The position numbers were made by a program, and so were the translations under genes. DNA of 64,000 nucleotides from Chloroflexota bacterium (lineage in GTDB: Bacteria; Chloroflexota; Anaerolineae; DTLA01): positions 26,894 through 90,893 of the forward strand of contig JADBJK010000025.1 in assembly GCA_014874485.1 (NCBI GenBank). Reading direction: 5' to 3'. Below, one piece after another: positions 24,716 to 32,519 of this stretch. Below the pieces are notes generated by a model. That model was not told the origin of the DNA, searched no databases, and saw nothing but the letters and a program-made list of their open reading frames with translations. The stretch's first letter is position 1; each line of letters begins with the position of its first letter.

Positions 24716-25939
24716 TCACTCTCCCTCGGCTGCGCCCGCGCCGGCGATGGCGCCGCTGGTCCACGCCCACTGCAGGTTGTACCCGCCGCACGGCCCGACC
24801 ACATCCAGCACCTCGCCGGCGAAATGTAGCCCCGGAACGATGCGCGAGGCCATCGTGGCCGGATCCACCTCGCCTACCGGAACGCCGCCCGTGGACACCT
24901 GGGCGAACTGGAAGCCGCGCGTGCCGGTAACGGTGGCCTTGAGGCTTGTCAGCGTCTCCATCAGGCGCGCGAGTTCGGCTTCCGATGCATCGCAAAGTCG
25001 CGCGTCGGGGCGCATGCCGGCGACGGACATGACGAGCGGCGGGATTTTCGGCGGCAGGACCGCGCCCAGGGCCACGCGGACGGGGAACGGCTCGTGCCGC
25101 TTCCGGGCTATGAGTTCTTCCAGCGCCACCTTCACATTGGGCAGCAGGTTGATCTCCAGCGTGAGGTACGTCCCCGGGCGCGCGCTGACCAGGTGGGCCA
25201 AATCCATGGCCGCCGGGCCGCTGAATCCGTACTCGGTGAACATCATGTTGCCGATGGTGCGCCCCAGCACCCGGTCGCCCTCGTACAGGGTCAGCCCCAC
25301 ATCCAGCCGAACGCCCTGGAGTTTGTGAAACCGCCGGATGTCCGCAGTGAGGGGCGCGAGGGCCGGGCGGATGGGGACGATGCGGTGGCCCAGCGACTCC
25401 AGGATGGGGAACAGGTCGCCCCTGGACCCCAGCGCCGGGTAGGCCTTGCCGCCGCACGCGACGATGACGCGGTCAAACGTCTGGGTGTGGGGGCCGCCGC
25501 CGATGGCGAGGGTGATGCCGCGCCTTTCGGGGCGGATGTCCGCGATCTTGGTCTGGAGCCGCACCTCCACGCCCGCCAGTTCCAGGGCCGCCGCCAGGAT
25601 TTCGGCGACGTTGGCCGCCGACTCGGACAGGGGATAGCACCACCCGTCGGGCGTGGAGTAGATGAGGATGCCCAGGTCGCGCAGGCGGGCGACGGTTCCT
25701 TGGTGGCCGCATCGGGCGAAGGCCACGCGCAGGAATTCGGGGTCGGCGCAGGCGTACTTCTCGGGCGCGGCGTGGACGTTGGTGATGTTGCACCGCCCGT
25801 TGCCGGTTACGAGGATTTTGCGCCCGACGACGGCGTTGGTGTCAAACAGGGTAACGCGCGCGCCGCGGCGTGCCGCTTCCAGCGCAGCCATGATGCCCGC
25901 AGGCCCCGCGCCGACGATGCCGATGTGCAGGTGTGGCAT
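24716..25939 (-). CDS. BaiN/HI0933-type FAD-dependent oxidoreductase
   Basis: 407 residues. The FAD-binding Rossmann motif GIVGAGPAGIMAALEAARRG at 8-27 is followed by the family's VVGRKILVTGNGRCNITN. Near the C-terminus come GTRGFQFAQVSTGGVPVGEVDP and GLHFAGEVLDVVGPCGGYNLQWAWTSG. This set defines the HI0933/BaiN flavoprotein family (aminoacetone oxidase-like or ene-reductase annotations); the substrate is unknown. The ATG at 25939 was chosen because it starts the Rossmann strand and lies downstream of a good promoter (25974-26002). Confidence 0.88.
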   Translation of the reverse strand: MPHLHIGIVGAGPAGIMAALEAARRGARVTLFDTNAVVGRKILVTGNGRCNITNVHAAPEKYACADPEFLRVAFARCGHQGTVARLRDLGILIYSTPDGWCYPLSESAANVAEILAAALELAGVEVRLQTKIADIRPERRGITLAIGGGPHTQTFDRVIVACGGKAYPALGSRGDLFPILESLGHRIVPIRPALAPLTADIRRFHKLQGVRLDVGLTLYEGDRVLGRTIGNMMFTEYGFSGPAAMDLAHLVSARPGTYLTLEINLLPNVKVALEELIARKRHEPFPVRVALGAVLPPKIPPLVMSVAGMRPDARLCDASEAELARLMETLTSLKATVTGTRGFQFAQVSTGGVPVGEVDPATMASRIVPGLHFAGEVLDVVGPCGGYNLQWAWTSGAIAGAGAAEGE

Positions 25940-25973
25940 GTATCGCGCTCCCCGTGATACAGATGGTAGAGAA

Positions 25974-26002
25974 AGTGTAGCACGGGGGCGGCCTCGGCGC
26001 AA
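25974..26002 (-). promoter_or_regulatory. Promoter of the BaiN-like gene
   Basis: Minus strand: TTGCGC (26002-25997), 17-bp spacer, TACACT (25979-25974). Confidence 0.5.
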
Positions 26003-26027
26003 GAGTCGCGGGCGGGTGTGGGCGTCC

Positions 26028-26915
26028 TTACGGCGGTGTGAACCCCCATGGCTCCTTGCGCGGCTTCCACTCGGTGGGGTTGCCCCAGTCGGTGGCCTTC
26101 CAGGGCATGTTCTCGGGGCGCACCAGTGGCAGGACCTCGCGGAAGAAGGCCAGCCGCTCCGGCCCTGTCATGGGCGTGAAGTGCTCGGCCACCGCCAAAT
26201 CCGCCTCCAACTCCGCCATGGTGGAGCACCCCACGATGACGGTGGTGAGCGGCAAGGCCAGGGCGTAGCGCAAGGCCCTGTCGGCCACGTGGGCCAGCGC
26301 CTTGTAGCCGAATATCTTCATGCCCACGACGCCCACGCCTCGGCTCTGGGCGAAGGGCAGGAACTCCTCGGCGAAGGAGTAGACGAAGTGGTCCAGCACC
26401 GACACGGCCACCAGCGCGGTGTCAAACGGGAAGCGGCGCAGCGCCTCAATTTGCACCTGGGGGTCGGTGTGGCCCGAGATGCTGATGAACCGTACCAGCC
26501 CCTCGTCGCGGGCGCGGATGGCCGCCTCCAGTGCGCCGCCCTTGCCCGTCATGGCGTCCAGGCGGGCGAAATCGTACACGTTGTGCAACCGCCACTCGTC
26601 CACGTAGTCGGTCTGAAGGCGGGTCAGGCTCTGCCCCAGTTGGCGGCGCGCGCCGTCCCGCGTTACGTCCCACGTCTTGGTAGCGATCCACATCTCCTGG
26701 CGGCGGTGCTTGGCCACCAGGCCCACGCGCTGCTCGCTCTGGCCCTTGGAGTAAATCCACGCGGTGTCAAAGTAGCGGATGCCTCGGTCAATGGCGGTGT
26801 TGAGGATGGCGACGGCCTGCTCCTCGTTGCAGCCCTCCTCGTCCACCAGGCGCTGGCAGCCCAGGCTGAGGATGGGCAGATGCGCGCCGGTCTTGCCGAA
26901 CGGTCGTGTTTCCAT
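26028..26915 (-). CDS. Aldo/keto reductase
   Basis: 295 residues with a TIM-barrel AKR pattern. METRPFGKTGAHLPILSLGC forms the first strand. The tetrad residues are Asp and Tyr in YFDTAWIYSKGQSE, Lys in WIATKTW and His in EWRLHNV. GISHTD-type and VIVGCS C-terminal motifs are recognisable (FISISGHTD, TTVIVGCSTMAEL). NAD(P)H-dependent reduction of an aldehyde or ketone is expected; the substrate is unknown. AGGAGG lies 7 bases before the ATG at 26915. A long in-frame extension upstream overlaps the radical SAM gene antisense to codon usage and is not coding. Confidence 0.9.
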   Translation of the reverse strand: METRPFGKTGAHLPILSLGCQRLVDEEGCNEEQAVAILNTAIDRGIRYFDTAWIYSKGQSEQRVGLVAKHRRQEMWIATKTWDVTRDGARRQLGQSLTRLQTDYVDEWRLHNVYDFARLDAMTGKGGALEAAIRARDEGLVRFISISGHTDPQVQIEALRRFPFDTALVAVSVLDHFVYSFAEEFLPFAQSRGVGVVGMKIFGYKALAHVADRALRYALALPLTTVIVGCSTMAELEADLAVAEHFTPMTGPERLAFFREVLPLVRPENMPWKATDWGNPTEWKPRKEPWGFTPP

Positions 26916-26950
26916 CGGTTGCCTCCTTCCGGAGAACGTGGGTTTGCGGC

Positions 26951-26982
26951 GGTGCGATGCATCTCCGAAAGTGCGTCGCACC
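26951..26982. repeat. Degenerate GCGACGCACCTC-family palindrome
   Basis: GGTGCGATGCATCTC and GAAAGTGCGTCGCACC around a central C. The outer pairs are intact but the inner arms have mismatches, so this looks like a decaying copy. It sits between the aldo/keto reductase and radical SAM genes. Confidence 0.6.
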
Positions 26983-27004
26983 CATGAACTTCCGAACCGG
27001 ATCC

Positions 27005-27940
27005 CTACCGGATGAGCCACACCCACCGCTGCGTGCGGTCGTCCAGGCGGTGCAGGCCGGCATCCCGCACCATCTTCACGGCGGCGCGGTACTCGTCGGG
27101 CGTGATGCGGCGGTTCAGCGGCGGGAGCGAGTCGGCCTTGTAGCACGGGCGGTACTGATCCATGACGTTGATGTACGTGTCGCGCGAGACCGACTCGGCC
27201 AGGAAGCGGGCGATTTCCGCCGTGCCGGCGAGGCCCTCGGGCAGCACCAGATGGCGCACCAGAAGCCCGCGCACGGCGATGCCCCGCTCGTCCATGACCA
27301 GGTCGCCCACCTGACGGTGCATCTCCTTCACGGCCGCCTGGTTTACGGCCGGGTAGTTCGGGACTTTGGAGTACCGCTCGGCGATGTCCGCGTCGGCGTA
27401 CTTCATGTCGGGCATGTAGATGTCCACGACGCCGTCCAGCAGCGCCAGTGTCTCCAGCGTGTCGTAGCCGCCGGTGTTGTACACCAGGGGCAGGCGCAGG
27501 CCACGCTCGGCGGCGACTTCCAGTGCCGCCAGAATCTGCGGCACCACGTGGGTCGGCGACACCAGATTCACGTTGTGGCAGCCCATCTCCTGCAGGCGCA
27601 GAAATATCCCCGCGAGGTGATCGGTGCGGACAGGGCGCCCCTCGCCCAACTGGCTGATCTCGTAGTTCTGGCAGAACTGGCAGCGCAAGTTGCAGTGGGT
27701 GAAGAAGACGGTGCCCGAGCCGCCGATGCCCACCAGCGGCGCTTCCTCGCCGAAGTGCGGGCCGAAACTGGAAATGACGGCCTGCTCGCCTGTGCGGCAG
27801 ATGCCCAGTTCGCCCGCGCGGCGGTTCACCCCGCAGCGCCTGGGGCAGATGTCGCACCGCTCCAGGCGGCGGTACGCCTCGGCGACGCGCTCCTTGAGTT
27901 CGCCGGAGCGCAGCAGGGAAAGATATGCGGGTTCGGCCAT
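27005..27940 (-). CDS. Radical SAM protein, PflA-like
   Basis: 311 residues. The radical SAM cluster is CNLRCQFC (Cys83, Cys87, Cys90), preceded by GSGTVFFTHC. An N-terminal Cys-rich segment, CDICPRRCGVNRRAGELGIC (Cys29, 32, 36, 48), may carry a second iron-sulfur cluster. The overall plan matches the PflA-related proteins often labelled pyruvate formate-lyase activating enzyme-like. No glycyl-radical enzyme is encoded nearby, so activation of such a partner is unproven. The exonuclease gene ends one base upstream, so the two are cotranscribed. Confidence 0.88.
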   Translation of the reverse strand: MAEPAYLSLLRSGELKERVAEAYRRLERCDICPRRCGVNRRAGELGICRTGEQAVISSFGPHFGEEAPLVGIGGSGTVFFTHCNLRCQFCQNYEISQLGEGRPVRTDHLAGIFLRLQEMGCHNVNLVSPTHVVPQILAALEVAAERGLRLPLVYNTGGYDTLETLALLDGVVDIYMPDMKYADADIAERYSKVPNYPAVNQAAVKEMHRQVGDLVMDERGIAVRGLLVRHLVLPEGLAGTAEIARFLAESVSRDTYINVMDQYRPCYKADSLPPLNRRITPDEYRAAVKMVRDAGLHRLDDRTQRWVWLIR

Positions 27941-27941
27941 G

Positions 27942-28493
27942 TTACCAATTCACGGGCACGTCCCTGGTGCCCCTGTAGCGGTCGCGCAGGAGCACATAAC
28001 CGTGCTCCTTTCCGAACTTGTACAGGTCATAGGTTACCTGCACGTCCTGCTTGCAGTACTCTATGAGTTTGTCCAGGTTGCCCTCGCGGAACCACCGGAC
28101 GGCGTCCAACCCATCGCCCAACTTGCCGATGCCCAGGGTGGCCGCTGCCAGGTCTTCCAACTTGGGCCGGAAACCCAGGGCCTTGTACAGGGGAATCATC
28201 AAGTCCAAGGTCGGCTGGCCCTCGCGGACGGGCAGGAACGAGTAGCCGCGCAGCACCGCGTAGTCAAAGCGCAGGATGTTGTAGCCGATGACCAGGCGGG
28301 CCGCGTTGAGGGCAGCGATGAGGCCCTGCACTTCGCGCTCGGTGTAGGCGGTGAACTCGTCGCGCTCCACGCAGTAGGTAACGGCGACGGACATCCCCAT
28401 GTGGGGGATATGGTCCCAGCCCCCCACGTCGTCGGACAGGTACTTCGTCTCCAGGTCAAAGACCAGGGTCTCGCAAGGCCGTCTGCGGGTCAT
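27942..28493 (-). CDS. DEDDy 3'-5' exonuclease-like RNase H-fold protein
   Basis: 183 residues. The DnaQ-like acidic residues are visible: Asp13 and Glu15 in VFDLET, Asp77 in ILRFDYAVL and Asp150 in EYCKQDV, with Tyr146 giving the YxxxD signature of the DEDDy subclass. It resembles the stand-alone YprB-type nuclease domain. Polarity and substrate (DNA or RNA) are not readable. It is the middle gene of a cluster: hypothetical (28497-28838), exonuclease, radical SAM, with 3-base and 1-base gaps. Confidence 0.83.
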   Translation of the reverse strand: MTRRRPCETLVFDLETKYLSDDVGGWDHIPHMGMSVAVTYCVERDEFTAYTEREVQGLIAALNAARLVIGYNILRFDYAVLRGYSFLPVREGQPTLDLMIPLYKALGFRPKLEDLAAATLGIGKLGDGLDAVRWFREGNLDKLIEYCKQDVQVTYDLYKFGKEHGYVLLRDRYRGTRDVPVNW

Positions 28494-28496
28494 GGG

Positions 28497-28838
28497 CTAC
28501 GCCTCGCCTCCAGCCGCCTCATCCGATGCATTGGTGAGGAGTTCGTAGTGGTCCAGGCTCGGGCAGAACAGTTCCACGGCGTACTCGGCGGGCAGGCCCA
28601 TCGGCTCGCACAGTTCCAGCAGGGTGGCGGTCGCCAGCGACTTCAGGTCCTTGCGGGCGATGCGCTTGGCCGCCTCCTCCCAGATGAGGAACGTGCCGTA
28701 CACGCCCTCCTGGACGAAGTGCAGGTCAACCTTGCCCACGCTGGCCGGGTCGCCGTTCTCGTCCAGTCGGTCCAGGTCAAACAGGGCGTACTGTTCCGAC
28801 GAAGCCGTGCGCACCAAGCGGCGGAGTTTCAGGTTCAT
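28497..28838 (-). CDS. Small conserved-looking hypothetical protein
   Basis: 113 residues, not recognised. Soluble, acidic towards the C-terminus, mixed alpha/beta. Notable stretches are EQYALFDLDRLDENGDPASVGKV and YGTFLIWEEAAKRI. GGAGGCTGTATG gives a clear start. It stops 3 bases before the exonuclease ATG and follows the HEAT-repeat gene by 15 bases, so all four genes from 29936 to 27005 are probably one transcript. Position suggests a link to the nuclease, but there is no direct evidence. Confidence 0.7.
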   Translation of the reverse strand: MNLKLRRLVRTASSEQYALFDLDRLDENGDPASVGKVDLHFVQEGVYGTFLIWEEAAKRIARKDLKSLATATLLELCEPMGLPAEYAVELFCPSLDHYELLTNASDEAAGGEA

Positions 28839-28853
28839 ACAGCCTCCGTGGGA

Positions 28854-29936
28854 TTAGTTCCAGCGGTCGCGGTCGGCGTCGCGTGCCCACGCGTCCTCGT
28901 CATCTTCGTCGCCGAGTTCTTCGTCGTCGGGGCCTTCTTCCTCATCCAAGTCCTCGTCCCAGCCCATGCTCGCCATCGTGCTGGCCTCCTGCTCGAGCAG
29001 CCATGACAAGCGGCCGGGGCTGAGCGGGTCCTGGTTGAAGTCTATGACGTCCAGGGCGTCCAACGCGGCCTCGCGTATGGCGTCGTTCTCATTCCGCGCC
29101 AGTTCCATGAGGGCCTGCAGGGCGCGGTCGCCACCGATGAGGCCGAGGGCCTCAATGGCAGCGATGCGCACGTCGGTGTCGGGGTCGTTGACCATGTCCA
29201 GGAGCGTGGGCAAGGCGTCGGTGAGTTGGAGTTCCCCGGCGGCTCGCGCGGCTTCGTAGCGCATCTCCGGGCGCGGGCTCTTGAGTTCCTTCAGCACGTA
29301 GGGTGCCCACGCCTCGTCCAGCGTCTGCCCCATGGCAAAGACCGCGCTGACGTTCATGCGCTCGTCTTTGTCGCGGTACGCGGTCTCAATCATGCCGGGG
29401 ATTGCCTCGTGGGTTACGCAGGAGACCGCTTCCAGGGCACGGCGACGCACCTCCACATCCTCATCGGGCGAGTTCCACACGGCGAAGAGCGCACTGCGCA
29501 CCATTTCTGCCGTCTCCGGCTCTATCTCGTCCATTTCGCTCGCCATGGTGAACTTGCCCAGGCTCATGGCGGCCTGCGCGCGGACCGCAACAGACGGGTC
29601 CGAGTTCATGGTCTGGACCAACGTCTCCGCAAAAGGCTCTGCTTGGTACTCCCACAACCCATCCAGGGCCAGGAGCCGCACCCGTTCGTCGGGGTCCTGC
29701 AACGCCGCCAGGAAGACGCCGCTGAAGTCCAGCCGCACGTCGGCCTCGGCCTCGTCCACCAGGTGCTGGAGCAACTGGCGGCGGCCGTGAAGGGGCACGT
29801 GGGGCCACACTTCGCGGAACGCCCGCTGCTCGTCAAAGGTCATGCTGTTGAGCAGCGAAATCTCCTTGTCGGTTAGGGGACTTTCGTCCCAGGCTTGCAG
29901 CCTGTTCAGCAACTCCTGCAAACGCTTTCTCATCAT
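28854..29936 (-). CDS. HEAT-repeat protein with acidic C-terminus
   Basis: 360 residues of helical HEAT/PBS-lyase-like repeats (about 60-315), with typical units such as DPDERVRLLALDGLWEY, VEVRRRALEAVSCVTHEAIP and DTDVRIAAIEALGLIG. The tail (about 318-360) is very acidic (DEDLDEEEGPDDEELGDEDDEDAW). It is likely a protein-interaction scaffold and has no catalytic motif. Two tandem ATGs at 29936 and 29933 follow GGGAGGAG. It is the first gene of the cluster reading into the exonuclease and radical SAM genes. Confidence 0.85.
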   Translation of the reverse strand: MMRKRLQELLNRLQAWDESPLTDKEISLLNSMTFDEQRAFREVWPHVPLHGRRQLLQHLVDEAEADVRLDFSGVFLAALQDPDERVRLLALDGLWEYQAEPFAETLVQTMNSDPSVAVRAQAAMSLGKFTMASEMDEIEPETAEMVRSALFAVWNSPDEDVEVRRRALEAVSCVTHEAIPGMIETAYRDKDERMNVSAVFAMGQTLDEAWAPYVLKELKSPRPEMRYEAARAAGELQLTDALPTLLDMVNDPDTDVRIAAIEALGLIGGDRALQALMELARNENDAIREAALDALDVIDFNQDPLSPGRLSWLLEQEASTMASMGWDEDLDEEEGPDDEELGDEDDEDAWARDADRDRWN

Positions 29937-30057
29937 CCTGAATCTCCTCCCGCGGCCTGGGTGGGGCGAATGGACGCGGCATGCCCGGCCGTCTCGTTTT
30001 CATCCCTATTGTACCCCATTCGGCCCAGTTGCGCATCTTGGGCACGCACGTGAGTGG

Positions 30058-30711
30058 CTACAGCGGCGCGTCCTGGCGCAGGTCGTCCAGCACGGTTGCG
30101 AGGTCCTCCTCGCTGTCAAAGGCCAGGTAGAGTTGCGCGCGGGCTTTGGCGTCCTCGGACTGGTAGGCGATGCGCAGCGCCGGGCGCACGCGGCTGCCGA
30201 AGCACATGCGGCCCGTCTGCAGGGCGCGGATGTGCGACGGCTGGAAGAAGGCGTACCACATCCCGGCCAGGCGCTTGGGCGTCTTCGCGAAGAGCAGGAA
30301 CCGCGACAGGGGGTTCCACACGATGACGATGTGCTCGCGGGTCTCCACGGTCTCAAACCAGGCGCGGGCGTCGGCCAGGTAGTGGGTCATGCCGCTGACC
30401 TCAAAAAGCCCGGTGGCGCGGGCGGGCACCTTTTCCTCTGGGCGGAGCGGGCGGCCGATGGCGTTCGGGTGCGCGGCTGCGGGCCGAAACACCACGTACC
30501 CGTTGCGCGCACCCACGGCGATGGCGACCAGGACCAGCGCCGCCACAACGGCCACGGCGATGCTCCATCCGGTGGCGGGCACCGTCCCCACGGCGAGCAG
30601 CACGGGCCACGCGACGGCGAAGGCCAGCAGCCACCACGTCAGCGGGATCGCCGCGATGCGGTGGCGCGTGAAGTTGTACGAAATCCAGCCCAACAATCCG
30701 AGCAGGCGCAT
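30058..30711 (-). CDS. Membrane protein of unknown function with soluble C-terminal domain
   Basis: 217 residues. Two hydrophobic helices (about 20-40 and 44-66) follow a short basic N-terminus. A cytoplasmic domain of about 140 residues then begins at YVVFRPAAAHPNAIGRPLRPEEKV. WNPLSRFLLFAKTPKRLAGMWYAFFQPSHI is a distinctive stretch that could face the membrane. The ATG at 30711 precedes the first helix; longer frames overlap the LOG-like gene. It follows that gene by 8 bases and so is the third gene of an rsmD, LOG-like, membrane protein operon. Confidence 0.72.
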   Translation of the reverse strand: MRLLGLLGWISYNFTRHRIAAIPLTWWLLAFAVAWPVLLAVGTVPATGWSIAVAVVAALVLVAIAVGARNGYVVFRPAAAHPNAIGRPLRPEEKVPARATGLFEVSGMTHYLADARAWFETVETREHIVIVWNPLSRFLLFAKTPKRLAGMWYAFFQPSHIRALQTGRMCFGSRVRPALRIAYQSEDAKARAQLYLAFDSEEDLATVLDDLRQDAPL

Positions 30712-30719
30712 GGGATTCC

Positions 30720-31271
30720 TCACACGAGAACTCGGCGCAGCCAGGCCACCGCCTGAGCAGCGTCGGCGGCCACGTACACCGGCGCAAGGTCTTCGGGCCG
30801 AAGCATGAACTCGCGCCGGATGGTGTCCAGGTACGCCGACCAGCACTCGCCCAGCAGGACGACGGGCCTGGGCGGCAGTTCGCCGATTTGCAGCAGGCTG
30901 AGCGTGATGGAGACTTCCGACAGGGTGCCGATGCCGCCCCTGAGTGCGATGAAGCCGCTGGCCCGGCGGGTAAGTTCCGCGAGGCGATCCAGGTAGTTCG
31001 GGGCCTTGTGCTCGGCGGTCAGGTACGTATTGGGGCGCAGCGCCGCGCGGTCAAACGTGGCCAGGGTGATGCCGATGGCTTCGCCGCCGGCTTCGCGCGC
31101 CCCGCGGCTAACGGCTTCCATCGCGCCGCCGTACCCGCCACTGATGACGCCGAACCCGGCTTCGGCCAGGCGGCGGCCCAATTCGCGGGCCTGGCGGTAC
31201 AACGGGCTGTCGGGCGCCACTTGCGAGCCGCCGAAGACGGTGATGAAGCGGGGCATAGCGTCGGGTTGCAT
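30720..31271 (-). CDS. LOG/TIGR00725-type nucleotide hydrolase-like protein
   Basis: 183 residues of the Rossmann-like lysine-decarboxylase-fold (LOG) superfamily. VFGGSQVAPDSPLYRQARELG starts the fold, GGYGGAMEAVSRGA forms the phosphate-binding turn, and RGGIGTLSEVSITLSLLQ matches the PGGxGTxxE active-site motif. Relatives release cytokinin-like bases from nucleotide monophosphates or hydrolyse nucleotides. The TIGR00725 branch has no assigned reaction. The ATG at 31271 has AGGAG upstream and starts 4 bases after the rsmD stop; a second in-frame ATG at 31256 is possible. Confidence 0.83.
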   Translation of the reverse strand: MQPDAMPRFITVFGGSQVAPDSPLYRQARELGRRLAEAGFGVISGGYGGAMEAVSRGAREAGGEAIGITLATFDRAALRPNTYLTAEHKAPNYLDRLAELTRRASGFIALRGGIGTLSEVSITLSLLQIGELPPRPVVLLGECWSAYLDTIRREFMLRPEDLAPVYVAADAAQAVAWLRRVLV

Positions 31272-31275
31272 GGCG

Positions 31276-31842
31276 TCAAACTCCTTCCTGGGTCTCCGCG
31301 GCGCGGTAGAAGCAGAGTTCGGTGCTCCCGTAGCGGCGGCGGTCGGTGAGGCGCAGGCGCTTGAGCGGGAGTTCGGCGTACTCCTTGGGGTGAATCTGGG
31401 CGATGACAAGCGCGCCCGGAGCGAGCACATCGGCCTCGTCCAGCGCGGCCAGCGCCTTGGCCCACAGCCCCTGATACTGCGGCGGGGCCACGTACACGAT
31501 GTCAAAAGCCTCGCGGCCCGACACCTGCCGCAGGAGTTTGAAGGCGTCCTGCCGCACGACCCTGGCGCTTTCGGCCAAGCCGGTGGTCCGTAAGTTCGCC
31601 TTGATGGTCTGGATGGCCTGCCATTCGCGGTCCACGAACCAGACCTCACGCGCGCCGCGGCTGAGCGCCTCAATACCCACGCTGCCGGTGCCCGCGAACA
31701 GGTCCAGCACCCGCGCGTCCACCACATCCTGCGCCAGGATGTTGAACAGGGCTTCCTTGACGCGGTCGGTGATGGGGCGGGTACTTTGCCCTGGCACGGA
31801 CGCCAGTCTCCTGCCTTTGGCCGTTCCCGTAATTACGCGCAT
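31276..31842 (-). CDS. rsmD: 16S rRNA (guanine966-N2)-methyltransferase RsmD-like
   Basis: 188 residues. RsmD hallmarks are VITGTAKGRRL at the N-terminus, STRPITDRVKEALFNIL, the SAM-binding VLDLFAGTGSVGIEALSRGA and the Arg-rich C-terminal strand. The family methylates N2 of G966 in 16S rRNA during 30S assembly. Motif IV, normally DPPY/DPPF, reads VAPPQYQG here, replacing the Asp and the aromatic residue that contact the target base. The fold assignment is secure, but activity or target may differ. The gene has its own TTGACG/TATACT promoter and a hairpin in its leader, and is divergent from mreD. Confidence 0.85.
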   Translation of the reverse strand: MRVITGTAKGRRLASVPGQSTRPITDRVKEALFNILAQDVVDARVLDLFAGTGSVGIEALSRGAREVWFVDREWQAIQTIKANLRTTGLAESARVVRQDAFKLLRQVSGREAFDIVYVAPPQYQGLWAKALAALDEADVLAPGALVIAQIHPKEYAELPLKRLRLTDRRRYGSTELCFYRAAETQEGV

Positions 31843-31862
31843 GGCAACACCTGAAACGAAGA

Positions 31863-31882
31863 TTGCGGGCCTTTGCCCGCAA
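31863..31882 (-). promoter_or_regulatory. Hairpin in the rsmD leader
   Basis: A perfect 8-bp stem, TTGCGGGC/GCCCGCAA, with a 4-base loop in the transcribed leader about 20 bases before the rsmD ATG. No T-run follows, so it is not a terminator. Confidence 0.45.
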
Positions 31883-31912
31883 GCGACGGTTGCCGCATCC
31901 CCACTCGGCGAC

Positions 31913-31941
31913 AGTATATAGGCGGGCGATGGCTGCGTCAA
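31913..31941 (-). promoter_or_regulatory. Promoter of the rsmD operon
   Basis: Minus strand: TTGACG (31941-31936), 17-bp spacer, TATACT (31918-31913). Confidence 0.7.
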
Positions 31942-31957
31942 ATGGGCGGCGGGGGGT

Positions 31958-31986
31958 TTGCCCAAACGGCCCCGTCGCGGTAATAT
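31958..31986 (+). promoter_or_regulatory. Promoter of mreD-mrdA
   Basis: -35 TTGCCC at 31958-31963, 17-bp spacer, -10 TAATAT at 31981-31986. The start of the spacer (AAACGGCCCCG) is also found in the rpsF promoter. Confidence 0.6.
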
Positions 31987-32013
31987 TGCACCGATGACGG
32001 CGCGAGGTTACCG

Positions 32014-32514
32014 ATGAATCCCTATGCGGTGGCGGCAATCCTGGTGGGCGTGGCAGCGGCGCAGGCGGCCATTGCCCCGCACCTCGCCATCCTGGGCGTG
32101 CGCCCCAACCTGCCCCTCCTCGTCGTAACCGCGTGGGGGCTTCTGCGCGGGTCCGGCGAGGGCATCTGGTGGGGGCTGGGCGCAGGCCTGGCGCTAGACC
32201 TGTTTTCCGGCGTCCCGCTGGGCATGTTCTCCGGCGGGCTGGTGCTGGCGGGCTTCATCGCCGGCGTGGGCGAGCGCCAGGTTTTCCGCACCCACTTCCT
32301 GATGCCGGTGCTCGCCATCGCCGTCAACACGCTGCTGGCGAACCTGGCCGCGATGGGCGCGATGAAACTGCTGAACTGGCCTGTGCCCATTGGCGCGCTG
32401 ATGACGACGGCCGTGCTGCCCGAGATGGCCTACAACATCGTCGGCATCCTGGTGGTTTTCCCGGTGCTCGCCTGGGTGAGCCACCGGATTGAGGACAGGA
32501 GCGTGGAGCTCTAG
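32014..32514 (+). CDS. mreD: MreD-like rod-shape membrane protein
   Basis: 166 residues with five hydrophobic helices (about 4-24, 32-58, 64-84, 95-118, 128-155), matching MreD. The N-terminal IAPHLAILGVRPNLPLLVVTAWGL and GLGAGLALDLFSGVPLGMFSG blocks are characteristic. MreD belongs to the elongasome that guides peptidoglycan synthesis along the cylinder wall. It is followed after 5 bases by the PBP2 gene. The usual upstream mreB and mreC are not in this window; the promoter directly before mreD makes it the first gene here. Confidence 0.85.
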   Translation: MNPYAVAAILVGVAAAQAAIAPHLAILGVRPNLPLLVVTAWGLLRGSGEGIWWGLGAGLALDLFSGVPLGMFSGGLVLAGFIAGVGERQVFRTHFLMPVLAIAVNTLLANLAAMGAMKLLNWPVPIGALMTTAVLPEMAYNIVGILVVFPVLAWVSHRIEDRSVEL

Positions 32515-32519
32515 GCGCG

